The notes below the pieces were generated by a model. The model was not told where the DNA came from. It ran no database searches and saw only the letters and a program-made list of their open reading frames with translations. From positions 1 through 33,185 of the forward strand of contig CACBAW010000007.1 of the NCBI GenBank assembly GCA_902537275.1: 33,185 nt of DNA, in the 5' to 3' direction. Positions within the stretch are counted from its first letter, which is position 1, and every line of letters begins with the position of its first letter. Both the position numbers and the translations under genes were made by a program. Positions 16,967 through 25,824 of the stretch are shown piece after piece. The stretch comes from an uncultured Synechococcaceae cyanobacterium. Its GTDB lineage: Bacteria > Cyanobacteriota > Cyanobacteriia > PCC-6307 > Cyanobiaceae.

Positions 16967-17728
16967 ATGAAAGTTGTAGTACTTGCTGGAGGATACGGAA
17001 CCAGGTTATCAGAATATACAACAAGAATACCTAAACCAATGGTTGAAATTGGAGGTAAACCAATACTTGAACATATAATGAATATTTATAGTAAATATTC
17101 GCATGATGAATTTTATATCGCGTTAGGTTATAAATCTGAATTGATAAAAGATTATTTTTTAAATTATAAAATTTTGAATTCCGATTTTAACATTAATATA
17201 AAGACAGGAAATGTTAAAGCTTTTAAAGATTATTCGAAAAGCTGGAGTATAAATTTAATTAATACAGGTCATAATTCAATGACTGGAGGCAGATTATTAA
17301 GATTAAAGAGTCATCTTAAGGAAACATTCTTTTTTACATATGGCGATGCAGTCAGTGATATAAATATAGATGAATTACTTGAATATCATAAATATAAAAA
17401 TAAATTGGTTACTATTACGGCTGTTAGACCGCCAGCTAGATTTGGACTGTTAAATTTGGATAATAATGATATAGTCAAAAGCTTTGAGGAAAAGCCACAA
17501 CTTAAGCAGGGTTGGATAAACGGTGGTTTCTTTGTTATGGAGCCTGAGTTTTTAGATTTAATAAAAAATGATCAATCTATACTTGAAAAAAGCCCTCTTG
17601 AACTTGTGGCTAAAAAAGGGGAATTAGCGGCTTTTAAACATGATGGATTTTGGCAATGTATGGACACAAAAAGAGATAAAGACAACTTAGATAATTTAAT
17701 AAAAATGAACAATGCGCCTTGGTTATAA
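16967..17728 (+). CDS. rfbF: Glucose-1-phosphate cytidylyltransferase
   Basis: It makes CDP-glucose from CTP and glucose-1-phosphate. The 253-residue protein has LAGGYGTRLSEYTTRIPKPMVEIGGKPI (6-33), the CTP-binding signature. It also has LGYKSELIKDYFLNY, NTGHNSMTGGRLLRLK, TYGDAVSDI, VRPPARFGLL and WINGGFFVMEPE, all hallmark RfbF stretches. The C-terminal GFWQCMDTKRDKDNL is also typical. It has normal length. The stop TAA shares its last A with the ATG of the next gene. It feeds RfbG, which is encoded on the opposite strand 2 kb away. Identification is secure. Confidence 0.96.
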   Translation: MKVVVLAGGYGTRLSEYTTRIPKPMVEIGGKPILEHIMNIYSKYSHDEFYIALGYKSELIKDYFLNYKILNSDFNINIKTGNVKAFKDYSKSWSINLINTGHNSMTGGRLLRLKSHLKETFFFTYGDAVSDINIDELLEYHKYKNKLVTITAVRPPARFGLLNLDNNDIVKSFEEKPQLKQGWINGGFFVMEPEFLDLIKNDQSILEKSPLELVAKKGELAAFKHDGFWQCMDTKRDKDNLDNLIKMNNAPWL

Positions 17729-18642
17729 TGAGTTCTTTATTAATAATTGGAGGTTCAGGATTTATAGGTGGAAACCTAGTTAAAAAATGTTTAAAGAAAG
17801 GTTTTAAAATTACAGTTATCTACAAGTCCAAAAAACCAAATGATTTAGATGAAAAAATAATTAATCTTGTTCATCTAGATATTACTGATTTAAGGACTGT
17901 TAATAATTTTTTTTTAAAGAACTATTTTGACTATATTGTTAATCTATCGGGTTACATTAATCATGATAATTTATTGAATAATGGTACTGATATATTTTAC
18001 GAACATGTAAATGGACTTATAAATATTTTTGAATCCACTAAACATAGATTTCCAAAGACTTTAATTCAAGTTGGAACAAGTGACGAATATGGAAAACATA
18101 TGGCCCCACAAAAAGAAATTCTTTCTGAAGATCCATTAACACCTTATGCTTTAGCAAAAACAACTTGCACAAAATTTTGTAAATTAGCCTTTTCAACTAC
18201 TAATTATCCTTGTATTGTTTTAAGACCTTTCTTAATTTTTGGACCAAATCAAAAAGATGATAGGTTAATTCCTTATGTTATTAATGCTTGTTTAGAAAAT
18301 AAAGAGTTTAAAATTTCTAATGGAGAAAAATGCAGAGATTTTTTATATATTGATAATTTTTTAGAATACATAATTGAATGTTTTGATAAGAAATCGTTGT
18401 TTGGAGAGGTGATAAATATTGGAAGTGGAGAAAAAAGAAGTGTAAAATCAGTTGTAGAATACATTCAAAAAATCATAAGTAAAGGTAAGGCTAATTATGG
18501 AGAAGGTAATTCAATTAAATTTGAAAATGAAGAGTTATATGCTGATATTGAGAAATTAAAATACTTTTTAAAACTTCATGATCCCATATCGTTTGAAGAA
18601 GGCATTAAAAAAACAATAGCCTACTTTAGTAATAAAAAATGA
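17728..18642 (+). CDS. NAD-dependent epimerase/dehydratase, likely CDP-sugar 4-reductase
   Basis: The track starts at a TTG (17719), but the ATG at 17728 is the better start. It makes the TAATG overlap with rfbF and begins MSSLLIIGGSGFIGGN with the Rossmann strand directly at the N-terminus, giving 304 residues. GGSGFIG (8-14) binds NAD(P), QVGTSDEYG carries the catalytic Ser/Thr region, and YALAK is the YxxxK pair. The overall look is that of RfbJ/Tyv-like or RmlD/Fcl-like reductases and epimerases that act on 4-keto-6-deoxyhexoses. With RfbF, RfbG and the cupin it could complete a CDP-6-deoxyhexose. No RfbH-type 3-dehydrase is seen here. The exact product is not determinable. Its stop overlaps the next gene by four bases. 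Confidence 0.8.
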   Translation: MSSLLIIGGSGFIGGNLVKKCLKKGFKITVIYKSKKPNDLDEKIINLVHLDITDLRTVNNFFLKNYFDYIVNLSGYINHDNLLNNGTDIFYEHVNGLINIFESTKHRFPKTLIQVGTSDEYGKHMAPQKEILSEDPLTPYALAKTTCTKFCKLAFSTTNYPCIVLRPFLIFGPNQKDDRLIPYVINACLENKEFKISNGEKCRDFLYIDNFLEYIIECFDKKSLFGEVINIGSGEKRSVKSVVEYIQKIISKGKANYGEGNSIKFENEELYADIEKLKYFLKLHDPISFEEGIKKTIAYFSNKK

Positions 18643-19541
18643 AACTAGTATCGATTATTATGAATTGTTTTAACGGAGAGAAGTATCTTCGCGAAGCTCT
18701 GGATTCTATAATTAATCAAACTTACGAAAATTGGGAATTAATTTTTTGGGATAATATTTCCACTGACAATTCAATCAGCATATTGGAAACATATCACGAT
18801 AAGAGGATACGATATTTTTTAGCAGATAAGCATGGAACCCTAGGGGATGGTAGAAGTAAAGCAATAGAAAAAGTAAGAGGTGATTATATAGCATTTCTTG
18901 ATACTGATGATATTTGGTACGAAAAAAGATTAGAAGAATCTGTAAAAGCTTTTCAAACATCAAAAAATATAAGCTTGGTTTACAGCAATACAGAATTTTT
19001 TAGTGTAAATAGTAAAAAAAGACTTTATAAAAGTGCTCAACCTTCAGGAAGCATTACGAGCAAACTTTTAATTAATTACAATTTATCACTAGAGTCAGTA
19101 ACTATAAGCAAAAAATATCTAAATAAATTAGATATAATGTTTGACAATAAATTTAGTCATATTGCTGATTTTGATTTATTCGTGCGATTATCCACTCTTG
19201 GTCAATGTAAATATATAGATAAAGTTCTTTGTGGATGGAGAATGCATATGAATAATGATAGTTTTAAGAGGCCTTATCTATTTATTCTAGAGAGAAGAAA
19301 TTGGATTGAAAAATACCATGGTAGTAAACTTTTTGAAGGATATAAAAGTGAAATTGATGAATTGAATTTTCTATGTAAAACTGAGGATAAATTATCTAGT
19401 AAAAATATTTTTGATGTAAATAATATACTTGAAATAAGAAAGCACAAATTTATGGGTAAAAAGAATTTTATAAAGTATGTAATATCTTGTCTTCCTTTAT
19501 TTAAATCCTTTTATAAATTAAGATTTCTTATCAAAAACTAA
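18639..19541 (+). CDS. Glycosyltransferase family 2
   Basis: A 300-residue cytoplasmic GT-A enzyme. VSIIMNCFNGEKYLREALDSIINQTYENWELIFWDNISTDNS (4-45) is the nucleotide-binding half. DTDD (88-91) is the metal-binding DxD motif, and the acceptor half has ADFDLFVRLSTLG with the likely catalytic Asp. Typical GT2 enzymes transfer one sugar from a nucleotide donor with inversion. The C-terminal tail after about 230 is basic and may lie on the membrane. It overlaps the epimerase/reductase gene by four bases (ATGA), so it may well use the CDP- or NDP-sugar made there. The donor cannot be read from sequence. Confidence 0.88.
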   Translation: MKLVSIIMNCFNGEKYLREALDSIINQTYENWELIFWDNISTDNSISILETYHDKRIRYFLADKHGTLGDGRSKAIEKVRGDYIAFLDTDDIWYEKRLEESVKAFQTSKNISLVYSNTEFFSVNSKKRLYKSAQPSGSITSKLLINYNLSLESVTISKKYLNKLDIMFDNKFSHIADFDLFVRLSTLGQCKYIDKVLCGWRMHMNNDSFKRPYLFILERRNWIEKYHGSKLFEGYKSEIDELNFLCKTEDKLSSKNIFDVNNILEIRKHKFMGKKNFIKYVISCLPLFKSFYKLRFLIKN

Positions 19542-19544
19542 ATA

Positions 19545-20915
19545 ATGCAAATATATCCATTACTTTTCAATAATAATTTGAAAATTGGTAATATAAAAAG
19601 TCAAAATCAAAAATTTCTTAAGTTTTATAGATCCTCAGTGGCTATAAGTTTTATTATCAAATGCATAGAAAATGAATATAATCTCAAGAAAATAAATATT
19701 GCAGTTCCTTACTTGTACTGTCAATCAACATTAAACTATATTAAACAAAATAATAAGAATATCAATATTAATTTTTACGATATAAAAATAGGCAATGATT
19801 TAGACCTTAACGAATTAAATAATAAAATTAAATATGACATAATTATTGTTGTAAATTATTTTTGTGAATCTAAGATTATTAGAGGACAAAAAATTGACCC
19901 TTTAAAATTTATTATTGAAGATTGTACCCATTTAATAAATATAGATAAAAATATTAATAATGAAATTGATTTCAGAATTTTTAGTCCTTATAAATTTTAT
20001 CCCTTACCTTATATAGGTATATGTTCAATAAATAAAAATCATAGTTGGATTTGGAAGTATTATTATAAAAATAAAACTTATAAAATCTATTTTAAAAAAT
20101 TTTTCTTATACCTCATAGATGATATAAAATTTTTAATCAAAAATATTCTATTTTCCTTACACGTTTTTAAAAGAGCAAAAGAAATTAATTTCTTTAAAAA
20201 TAATGTAGAAGTTATACGTAATAAGATATTAATGCCTTCCCCATTAAGCTTGATATTAATTAATTTTTTTATAGATAGAAATAATAATATTTATGAAATT
20301 CATAATACAAATAAGAAAGTTATTAAAAATATTATTAGCTTAATTAATGATAATTGGTATATAGACAATAAAAAAAATTGCTATCTTTGTAAAATAAACG
20401 TGAATAATAATAGTAGTGAATTAATTTTTATAAATTCGCTTATAAAACTGGGAATTCCTTTCATGAAATGGCCGGATTTATACTATGAAGAGAATTCAAA
20501 AAAAAAATTTCCAGATACATATCATGAATACTTCAATAACATATATCTTCCTTTGAATATAAGTAATAATAAAGCTCTTATTGAAAGAGGTATAACTACT
20601 GCACTTTTTAAATATATAAAATTATTTTATTTTTGCGAAATCTCAAAAAACTTTTCAAGTAAGGGATTATTATTTTTTGAAATTAACCTTTCAAAAAAAC
20701 CTTTTCACAAGTTTAAAATAAAAATATCTTTTAAAAAAGATTCCTTCAAAAAAATTATTCAAATGCGGCATTTAGAATTTAAAGGAGATAAAGATATAAT
20801 TCAAAATGAAAGGAATCTAATGTTAATTAAATGTAAAATATTTCTTGAGAATTTTGTATTAAAAGATTTAAAAATTATTACTGGAATTAGTGTCTTAGAT
20901 AGATATTTGATTTAA
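19545..20915 (+). CDS. DegT/DnrJ-like PLP-fold protein, unusual
   Basis: The N-terminal half follows the fold of DegT/AHBA-synthase aminotransferases: RSSVAISFIIKCI (29-41), IAVPYLYCQSTLNYI, and YDIKIGNDLDL for 'vD.....l'. IIIVVNYF and FIIEDCTHL (122-130) follow, with the PLP-ring Asp126. SPYKFYPLPYIG (147-158) holds a candidate catalytic Lys150. The rest (160-456) does not resemble the usual small domain and is very rich in Asn, Ile and Lys. The position directly before a CelD/FemAB-like acyltransferase and a NodB deacetylase resembles exopolysaccharide clusters that pair DegT-like and FemAB-like genes. It may aminate a keto-sugar or have lost that activity. It starts four bases after the GT2 stop. 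Fold call moderate; function unknown. Confidence 0.55.
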   Translation: MQIYPLLFNNNLKIGNIKSQNQKFLKFYRSSVAISFIIKCIENEYNLKKINIAVPYLYCQSTLNYIKQNNKNININFYDIKIGNDLDLNELNNKIKYDIIIVVNYFCESKIIRGQKIDPLKFIIEDCTHLINIDKNINNEIDFRIFSPYKFYPLPYIGICSINKNHSWIWKYYYKNKTYKIYFKKFFLYLIDDIKFLIKNILFSLHVFKRAKEINFFKNNVEVIRNKILMPSPLSLILINFFIDRNNNIYEIHNTNKKVIKNIISLINDNWYIDNKKNCYLCKINVNNNSSELIFINSLIKLGIPFMKWPDLYYEENSKKKFPDTYHEYFNNIYLPLNISNNKALIERGITTALFKYIKLFYFCEISKNFSSKGLLFFEINLSKKPFHKFKIKISFKKDSFKKIIQMRHLEFKGDKDIIQNERNLMLIKCKIFLENFVLKDLKIITGISVLDRYLI

Positions 20916-20920
20916 ATACT

Positions 20921-21985
20921 ATGAATATAAAAACATATTATGATTTAAGTTCTCTTAATCTAAGAAATAAACTAAAAAAACTTCTAAATGAATTTCTTAA
21001 AACAAATAAATATGCCTTTACAAGTATATTCTCATATCTAGAGGTTTTAGAAGTTTTTATAAGAACAAATAAAATTCCAGAGGATAAAATATTTTTTATT
21101 ACAGTTGAAAATGATAATAAGGATATTATTTTATTTATTCCTTTATTAAAATTTAATTTTTTTAATATAACTATCTATACATTTATCGGAGGAAATAAGT
21201 TTGATTATAATACTTGTATTTACAATAATGAATTTAAAAATAGTTCTAATGTAATTATTAAGGATTTAAAAAATGTTTTTGCAACAAACTCTATAATTAT
21301 TTTTAACGCTATTTTAGATAAATTTATAATTCAGCAATTTAAAAATGTATTTAGACTTAATTTTATTTCTGTAAAAGATAAATATAGTTTTATTGAATTA
21401 GGAAATTTTGAGAAAAATGTATCAAAAAAACTCTATAAAGAAATCATTAGATCAGAAAAAAAACTAGCTGAAACCGCAAAACTATTTTTTAAGGAAAGTG
21501 TTAATGAGGAGAGATTAATTGATTTTATAATAGCTAAAAAGAATGAGCAATATAAAAATTCAGGAGTCGCAATACTTGATTCTAAAGGCGAGCAATTTTA
21601 TAGAGAATTAGCCAAACTAGACATAAGTCATATAAGTGCTATTTCACATAATGGAAGTATTGTGGCAGCACATCTTGGTCTTAGAACTTCAGCTTGCTAT
21701 ACCTATTTATTACCTGTATATGATACTAAATATAGAAAGTTCTCTCCTGGATGGATTTTATTATTTAAATTACTAGCTATTTCCAAAACGAGGGGATTAG
21801 ATAAGTTTGATCTAACAATTGGAGAGGAAGGTTATAAATCAAGGTTAAGACCTCAGCAAGGTGAAATATATTACTCTGCCTTTGCCTCAAATAAAATTTT
21901 ATTTTTATTGGTTAAATTCAATATATTTATCGTTAAGTTGAAAATTAAACTACATGATATAAAAACAAAATATATATTCAAATGA
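20921..21985 (+). CDS. CelD/BcsL-type GNAT acyltransferase (Acetyltransf_6, FemAB-related)
   Basis: The 354-residue protein has a weakly conserved N-terminal half and a C-terminal GNAT core. The core reads YKEIIRSEKKLAETAKLFF, then AAHLGLRTSACYTYLLPVYDTKYRKFSPGWILLFKLLAISKTRGLDKFDLTIGEEGYKSRL. The 'Y...yd..y...sPG..L....i....G...fDlt.G.e.YK' pattern is the hallmark of CelD/EpsN-like acyltransferases linked to exopolysaccharide assembly. They probably acylate an amino or hydroxyl group of the sugar chain in the cytoplasm. It lies five bases after the DegT-like gene and overlaps the deacetylase gene by four bases (ATGA). An amino group made by the DegT-like protein could be its target; that is inference. 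Confidence 0.75.
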   Translation: MNIKTYYDLSSLNLRNKLKKLLNEFLKTNKYAFTSIFSYLEVLEVFIRTNKIPEDKIFFITVENDNKDIILFIPLLKFNFFNITIYTFIGGNKFDYNTCIYNNEFKNSSNVIIKDLKNVFATNSIIIFNAILDKFIIQQFKNVFRLNFISVKDKYSFIELGNFEKNVSKKLYKEIIRSEKKLAETAKLFFKESVNEERLIDFIIAKKNEQYKNSGVAILDSKGEQFYRELAKLDISHISAISHNGSIVAAHLGLRTSACYTYLLPVYDTKYRKFSPGWILLFKLLAISKTRGLDKFDLTIGEEGYKSRLRPQQGEIYYSAFASNKILFLLVKFNIFIVKLKIKLHDIKTKYIFK

Positions 21986-22845
21986 TTTTCACTATCTGTT
22001 CTCACTCCTTATATGAAAGTCAACCCAAATTGCCTTTGGACGATATTTCAACACAAGACTTTAATAGACTTTCTAAGAGTTTTCATATTTCATTTGATGA
22101 TGGATACAGAAGTATTTATTCAATTGGGAGGAAATTATTTAATGATCTAAATAATAAAATTTATATCTTCATTAATACTGATTTTATAGAGAGACCTTCC
22201 ACAATATGGTGGTTCGAACTATATGACTATATTAAATTGAATGATACTATCACTTTTACAAAAAAATCAAAGGAATACAATTACACAATTAATACTAAAA
22301 AGGAGAAATCAAAAGTTTATAAATACTTGTCTTATATATTTAAATATCAATTAAAACATCATCAGGAAGATCTTCTTACTGATATAAAAGGGACAAAAAA
22401 GAGAAATAATTATCAAGAATTATTCATGACATGGAATATGGTAAAAGAATTATCAGAACTTAAAAATGTCATAATTGGTTCTCATACGTGCTTACATCAA
22501 AATCTTAAACTATTAACAAAAGATTTAGTAAAACATGAGTTAGAACTCTCTAGAGAAATACTTGAGATTAAACTTAATCGTTCTATTTATGATGTGGCGA
22601 TTCCATTTGGAGACGAAAATAGTTTCTCTAAAAGAGATTTAGAAATAACAAGTGATATAGGATATAGATATATTTTTACTACAGTTCCAAATTTGTTTTC
22701 TGTACATAATAAATTTGAAAATCTTATTATTGTTAATAGGATCTGTACAAGAATTGGATATAATAATAAATATTTAATATTTATAAGATTTTTTATTAAA
22801 TCTATTATATATGTCTTCTCAAGATTTAATAATCACTACTTATAA
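21982..22845 (+). CDS. Polysaccharide deacetylase (NodB homology domain)
   Basis: This would be a metal-dependent N- or O-deacetylase of the carbohydrate esterase 4 type. The 287-residue protein has FHISFDDGYRS (34-44) with the catalytic Asp39 and metal Asp40, and IIGSHTCLHQNL (164-175) with His168 and His172, the HxxxH metal ligands. VAIPFGDENSFS stands where the family has R-x-P-[YF]-G, so the catalytic-base Arg position is altered. No signal peptide is visible, so it may act in the cytoplasm on a lipid-linked or nucleotide sugar. It overlaps the upstream acyltransferase by four bases and the next GT2 gene by 35 bases. The opposed activities of an acyltransferase and a deacetylase side by side suggest exchange of one acyl group for another. 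Confidence 0.83.
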   Translation: MIFTICSHSLYESQPKLPLDDISTQDFNRLSKSFHISFDDGYRSIYSIGRKLFNDLNNKIYIFINTDFIERPSTIWWFELYDYIKLNDTITFTKKSKEYNYTINTKKEKSKVYKYLSYIFKYQLKHHQEDLLTDIKGTKKRNNYQELFMTWNMVKELSELKNVIIGSHTCLHQNLKLLTKDLVKHELELSREILEIKLNRSIYDVAIPFGDENSFSKRDLEITSDIGYRYIFTTVPNLFSVHNKFENLIIVNRICTRIGYNNKYLIFIRFFIKSIIYVFSRFNNHYL

Positions 22846-23566
22846 TTCACTTGATTATTGTAATTTATTATGTGAGCAAATTATATATTTAAGTAAATTA
22901 TATAATCGTATAATAATAGTTGATGATAATTCTAATGATAATACTTTTAACTTTTTATGTTGTGAATTAAACGAAATAAATAATATTAAATTAGTGAAAA
23001 ATAATTTTAATTTTGGTCCAAGTCTATCTAGAAATTTAGCGATTAATTATTCAAATGCGGAATATATATCTTTCTTAGATGCTGATGATGTTTTCTGTAA
23101 TAAAAAATTTTTTGAGATAAGTAAGTTTTGTAATGATTATTCTCCTGAAATTATTTTTCATGACTATAAGATTATAAAAAAAAGAGTACACACTTCAGAA
23201 TGTAAAAAAAAGGGATTTGAAATTCATAAATATTATTTATATTTATTTAAGTCTCTATATGTTACCCCGGCATTTACAATTAAAAGAAAAATATTTTTAG
23301 AAGAAAATGGGTATGATAATTCTATAAGATATGCTGAAGACTTAGATTTATATATAAGATTAAGAAAGAAATATAATTTTTATTTTCTTAAATGTGATTT
23401 GGTAGGGATATATAGATCTCAAAATTCTTTATCTTCAAATAGGAGGTTAATGAGAAAAAGTATTATAAAAATACTTTATAAACAGCTATCTTTTAAAAAA
23501 GTAAGCTCGTTAGTTTTTTTTATTGCAATTATTGTAAACTTATGCAAATATGCTTTAGATAAATAG
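22811..23566 (+). CDS. Glycosyltransferase family 2
   Basis: A 251-residue GT2 enzyme: DLIITTYNSLDYCNLLCEQI (5-24), IIIVDDNSNDNT (34-45), NFGPSLSRNLAI, and the metal motif DADD (90-93). AEDLDLYIRLRKKYN carries the ED pair for catalysis. The C-terminal end is hydrophobic and may anchor it to the membrane. The ATG at 22811 lies 35 bases inside the deacetylase gene, an unusually long overlap. A later start would remove the first beta strand, so the overlap is likely real. Donor and acceptor are unknown. Confidence 0.85.
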   Translation: MSSQDLIITTYNSLDYCNLLCEQIIYLSKLYNRIIIVDDNSNDNTFNFLCCELNEINNIKLVKNNFNFGPSLSRNLAINYSNAEYISFLDADDVFCNKKFFEISKFCNDYSPEIIFHDYKIIKKRVHTSECKKKGFEIHKYYLYLFKSLYVTPAFTIKRKIFLEENGYDNSIRYAEDLDLYIRLRKKYNFYFLKCDLVGIYRSQNSLSSNRRLMRKSIIKILYKQLSFKKVSSLVFFIAIIVNLCKYALDK

Positions 23567-23595
23567 CTATTTAATATTTTCTAGTTTATTTTTTT

Positions 23596-24786
23596 ATGAA
23601 TGTTCTTATATTTACTAAATCCACAAATGTAGTGGGAGGTGTAGAAAAAGTAGTTGACATTCATTGTGAATGGCTTAGAAAATTAGACATAAAAGTGAAT
23701 ATTGTTTCATTAAAAAAAACTTCATATGAAATTTTTAAAAAAATTAATTATGAAAATATATCAAAAAATAAAATCTATTATTGCGACTCAATTTTTAGTA
23801 AAAATTTAGGGTTTTCATTGATAAATGAATTACTAAATCAATTTAAGTTTGTCTCAAAAGTTATAGTTCATCAACCTTTTTTAAATGGACTATTAGGAAT
23901 AATAATTTCAACATTAATAAATAAGCTCAGAAAAAAGAGAATACCTGAATTATTTTTTTATCATCATGCGATTCCATCCAAAAATATTCTTGCAAAAATA
24001 GTTTATATTTTTTTAAGTAAAATTCTTTTCAAAATTAATAAAAAAACAATTTTAATTGCATCTAGCAATTCTATTGAAAATATTAATTTTTCAAAAATTA
24101 TTAATACAAATCTGAAGATAATTCCAATTCCAATTCCAAAGTTAAATAATGTTCTCTTAAGATCTAATAAATTTAATGAAACTGGCATAAAATATATTCC
24201 AAAAAAATCTAAAGATATTTTTGACTTTGTGTATATAGGACGTATAGCGAAATATAAAGGACTTATAAATCTCGTTAAGTCAGTCCCTTTTTTAAAAGGA
24301 AATATACGTTTAATTATTGCAGGGGCTGGACCTATGTCTAAAAAGATAAATAGTATAATAAATAAATATCCAACAGAAACCAGGGAAAAAGTTATTTTTA
24401 TAAATAAATATTTAGAAGAAAATGAGAAATATGAAATTTTAAAATTCTCTGATGCGTTTGTTTTCCCATCAATAACGAAAAGTGAAGCTTATGGGATTAT
24501 GCAACTGGAAGCTTTATTTATGGGATTACCAATAATTAATACTTTTTTAGGAACAGGAGTAAACATCGTTGCCAAAGAAAGTGATTATGTTATAACTTTC
24601 AAGGAAATAAACTCTTATAAAGCTCTAGCTAGATCAATAAATGAGATGGAATGTAGATTATCATCTAACAAATTTAACCTTAATCCGAAATATATAAGAG
24701 ATGAGACAATTAAATATTTTTCAGAAGAAATAATTAGAAATCAATTTTTAGATATTTTGGGATTAGATTCTTGCTATAAAAAATAA
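23596..24786 (+). CDS. Glycosyltransferase family 4 (GT-B)
   Basis: The 396-residue protein opens with VLIFTKSTNVVGGVEKVVDIHCEWL, the glycine loop of GT4 acceptor domains. In the second half it has DFVYIGRIAKYKGLINLVKSV, LIIAGAGPM, ILKFSDAFVFPSITKSEAYGIMQLEALFMGLPII and the last helix. The E-x7-E motif (SEAYGIMQLEAL) binds the nucleotide sugar, so this is a retaining transferase. It starts 29 bases after the GT2 stop in the same direction and is likely co-transcribed. Donor sugar unknown. Confidence 0.88.
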   Translation: MNVLIFTKSTNVVGGVEKVVDIHCEWLRKLDIKVNIVSLKKTSYEIFKKINYENISKNKIYYCDSIFSKNLGFSLINELLNQFKFVSKVIVHQPFLNGLLGIIISTLINKLRKKRIPELFFYHHAIPSKNILAKIVYIFLSKILFKINKKTILIASSNSIENINFSKIINTNLKIIPIPIPKLNNVLLRSNKFNETGIKYIPKKSKDIFDFVYIGRIAKYKGLINLVKSVPFLKGNIRLIIAGAGPMSKKINSIINKYPTETREKVIFINKYLEENEKYEILKFSDAFVFPSITKSEAYGIMQLEALFMGLPIINTFLGTGVNIVAKESDYVITFKEINSYKALARSINEMECRLSSNKFNLNPKYIRDETIKYFSEEIIRNQFLDILGLDSCYKK

Positions 24787-24879
24787 GGATTATTAATTAT
24801 TAATATTAAGAATTTTACATTTACTATTCATAGTTTATTTTTGAAATAAACTAATTAATAAATAATTAACTTCATTATT

Positions 24880-25812
24880 TTGGATATAAATATTGTAATA
24901 ATCTCTATATTTTCTCTAATATTAAACATATTACTTACTAAAAATTTAATGCCTTTTTTCAGGGCTAATCTTATTGACGAGCCTAATATTAGGAGTTCTC
25001 ATAAGAAAGCCAAGCCCAAAGGCGGTGGATTATCATTTATATTATCAAGCTATTTTGGGTTTATATTTTTAAATAATTATATACCTCTTTTGTTCACCCC
25101 TCTCGCCATTGTTGGCTTTTTGGACGATAAAAATAATCTTAGGAAATCTATAAGATTCATCTTTCAATTAAGTACGGCATTACTTATAGGAATTATCTTT
25201 ATTGGGAGACTTAAAGTTGATAGCTACCTATATTCTTTAATTTTTATAATCGCGTGGCAAATTTTTGCTACTAGTTTTGTAAACTTTACAAATTTTATGG
25301 ATGGTATTGATGGTCTTATCACATTATTAATGATTATATTTTTAATTTCAGACTCTTTAATAAATAATCGTTTAAATTCTCTACCTTTACTAGTAAGTTT
25401 AATAAGTTTTTTGTTTTGGAATTGGGATCCTTCAAAATTATTTATGGGAGATATTGGAAGTACTTTTTTAGGTATATATATCCCTTTTCTAATAATTTCA
25501 AGTTCCTCTTTAATTAACTCTATTGCTCTTTTTATTATTTCTTCCCCTTTATGGTTGGATGCATCGACTTGTGTAATAAGAAGATTTGCAAATGGCGAAA
25601 ATATTTTTGCACCTCATAAAAAACATCTATATCAAAGATTAAACCAAGCAGGATGGTCCCATAGTAAGGTCAGTTTAACGTATGGTGTTACATCTATTAT
25701 GTTGGCAATTCTTTATATTATTGGAGGTTTTTGGCAATTACTTATTGGATTTTTAGTAACATTATCTTTTGGAATTTTTTTAGAGAATACTCACTCTCGC
25801 ACTTTTGAATAA
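24880..25812 (+). CDS. WecA/WbpL-type undecaprenyl-phosphate sugar-1-phosphate transferase
   Basis: This polytopic inner-membrane protein (310 residues, about ten hydrophobic segments) starts glycan synthesis on undecaprenyl phosphate. Family motifs are present: PKGGGLSFIL (46-55), GFLDDK (79-84) with the Mg-binding Asp pair, NFTNFMDGIDGL (135-146), FMGDIGSTFLG and RRFANGENIFAPHKKHLYQRL. It resembles WbpL/WbcO more than MraY, so a UDP-HexNAc such as QuiNAc, FucNAc or GlcNAc is the likely donor. The start is a TTG at 24880 (MDINIVIISIF), 93 bases after the GT4 gene. It is followed 12 bases later by the WbpM-like dehydratase, the same order as wbpL-wbpM in Pseudomonas O-antigen loci. Confidence 0.9.
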   Translation: MDINIVIISIFSLILNILLTKNLMPFFRANLIDEPNIRSSHKKAKPKGGGLSFILSSYFGFIFLNNYIPLLFTPLAIVGFLDDKNNLRKSIRFIFQLSTALLIGIIFIGRLKVDSYLYSLIFIIAWQIFATSFVNFTNFMDGIDGLITLLMIIFLISDSLINNRLNSLPLLVSLISFLFWNWDPSKLFMGDIGSTFLGIYIPFLIISSSSLINSIALFIISSPLWLDASTCVIRRFANGENIFAPHKKHLYQRLNQAGWSHSKVSLTYGVTSIMLAILYIIGGFWQLLIGFLVTLSFGIFLENTHSRTFE

Positions 25813-25824
25813 ATTAATTTTTTA

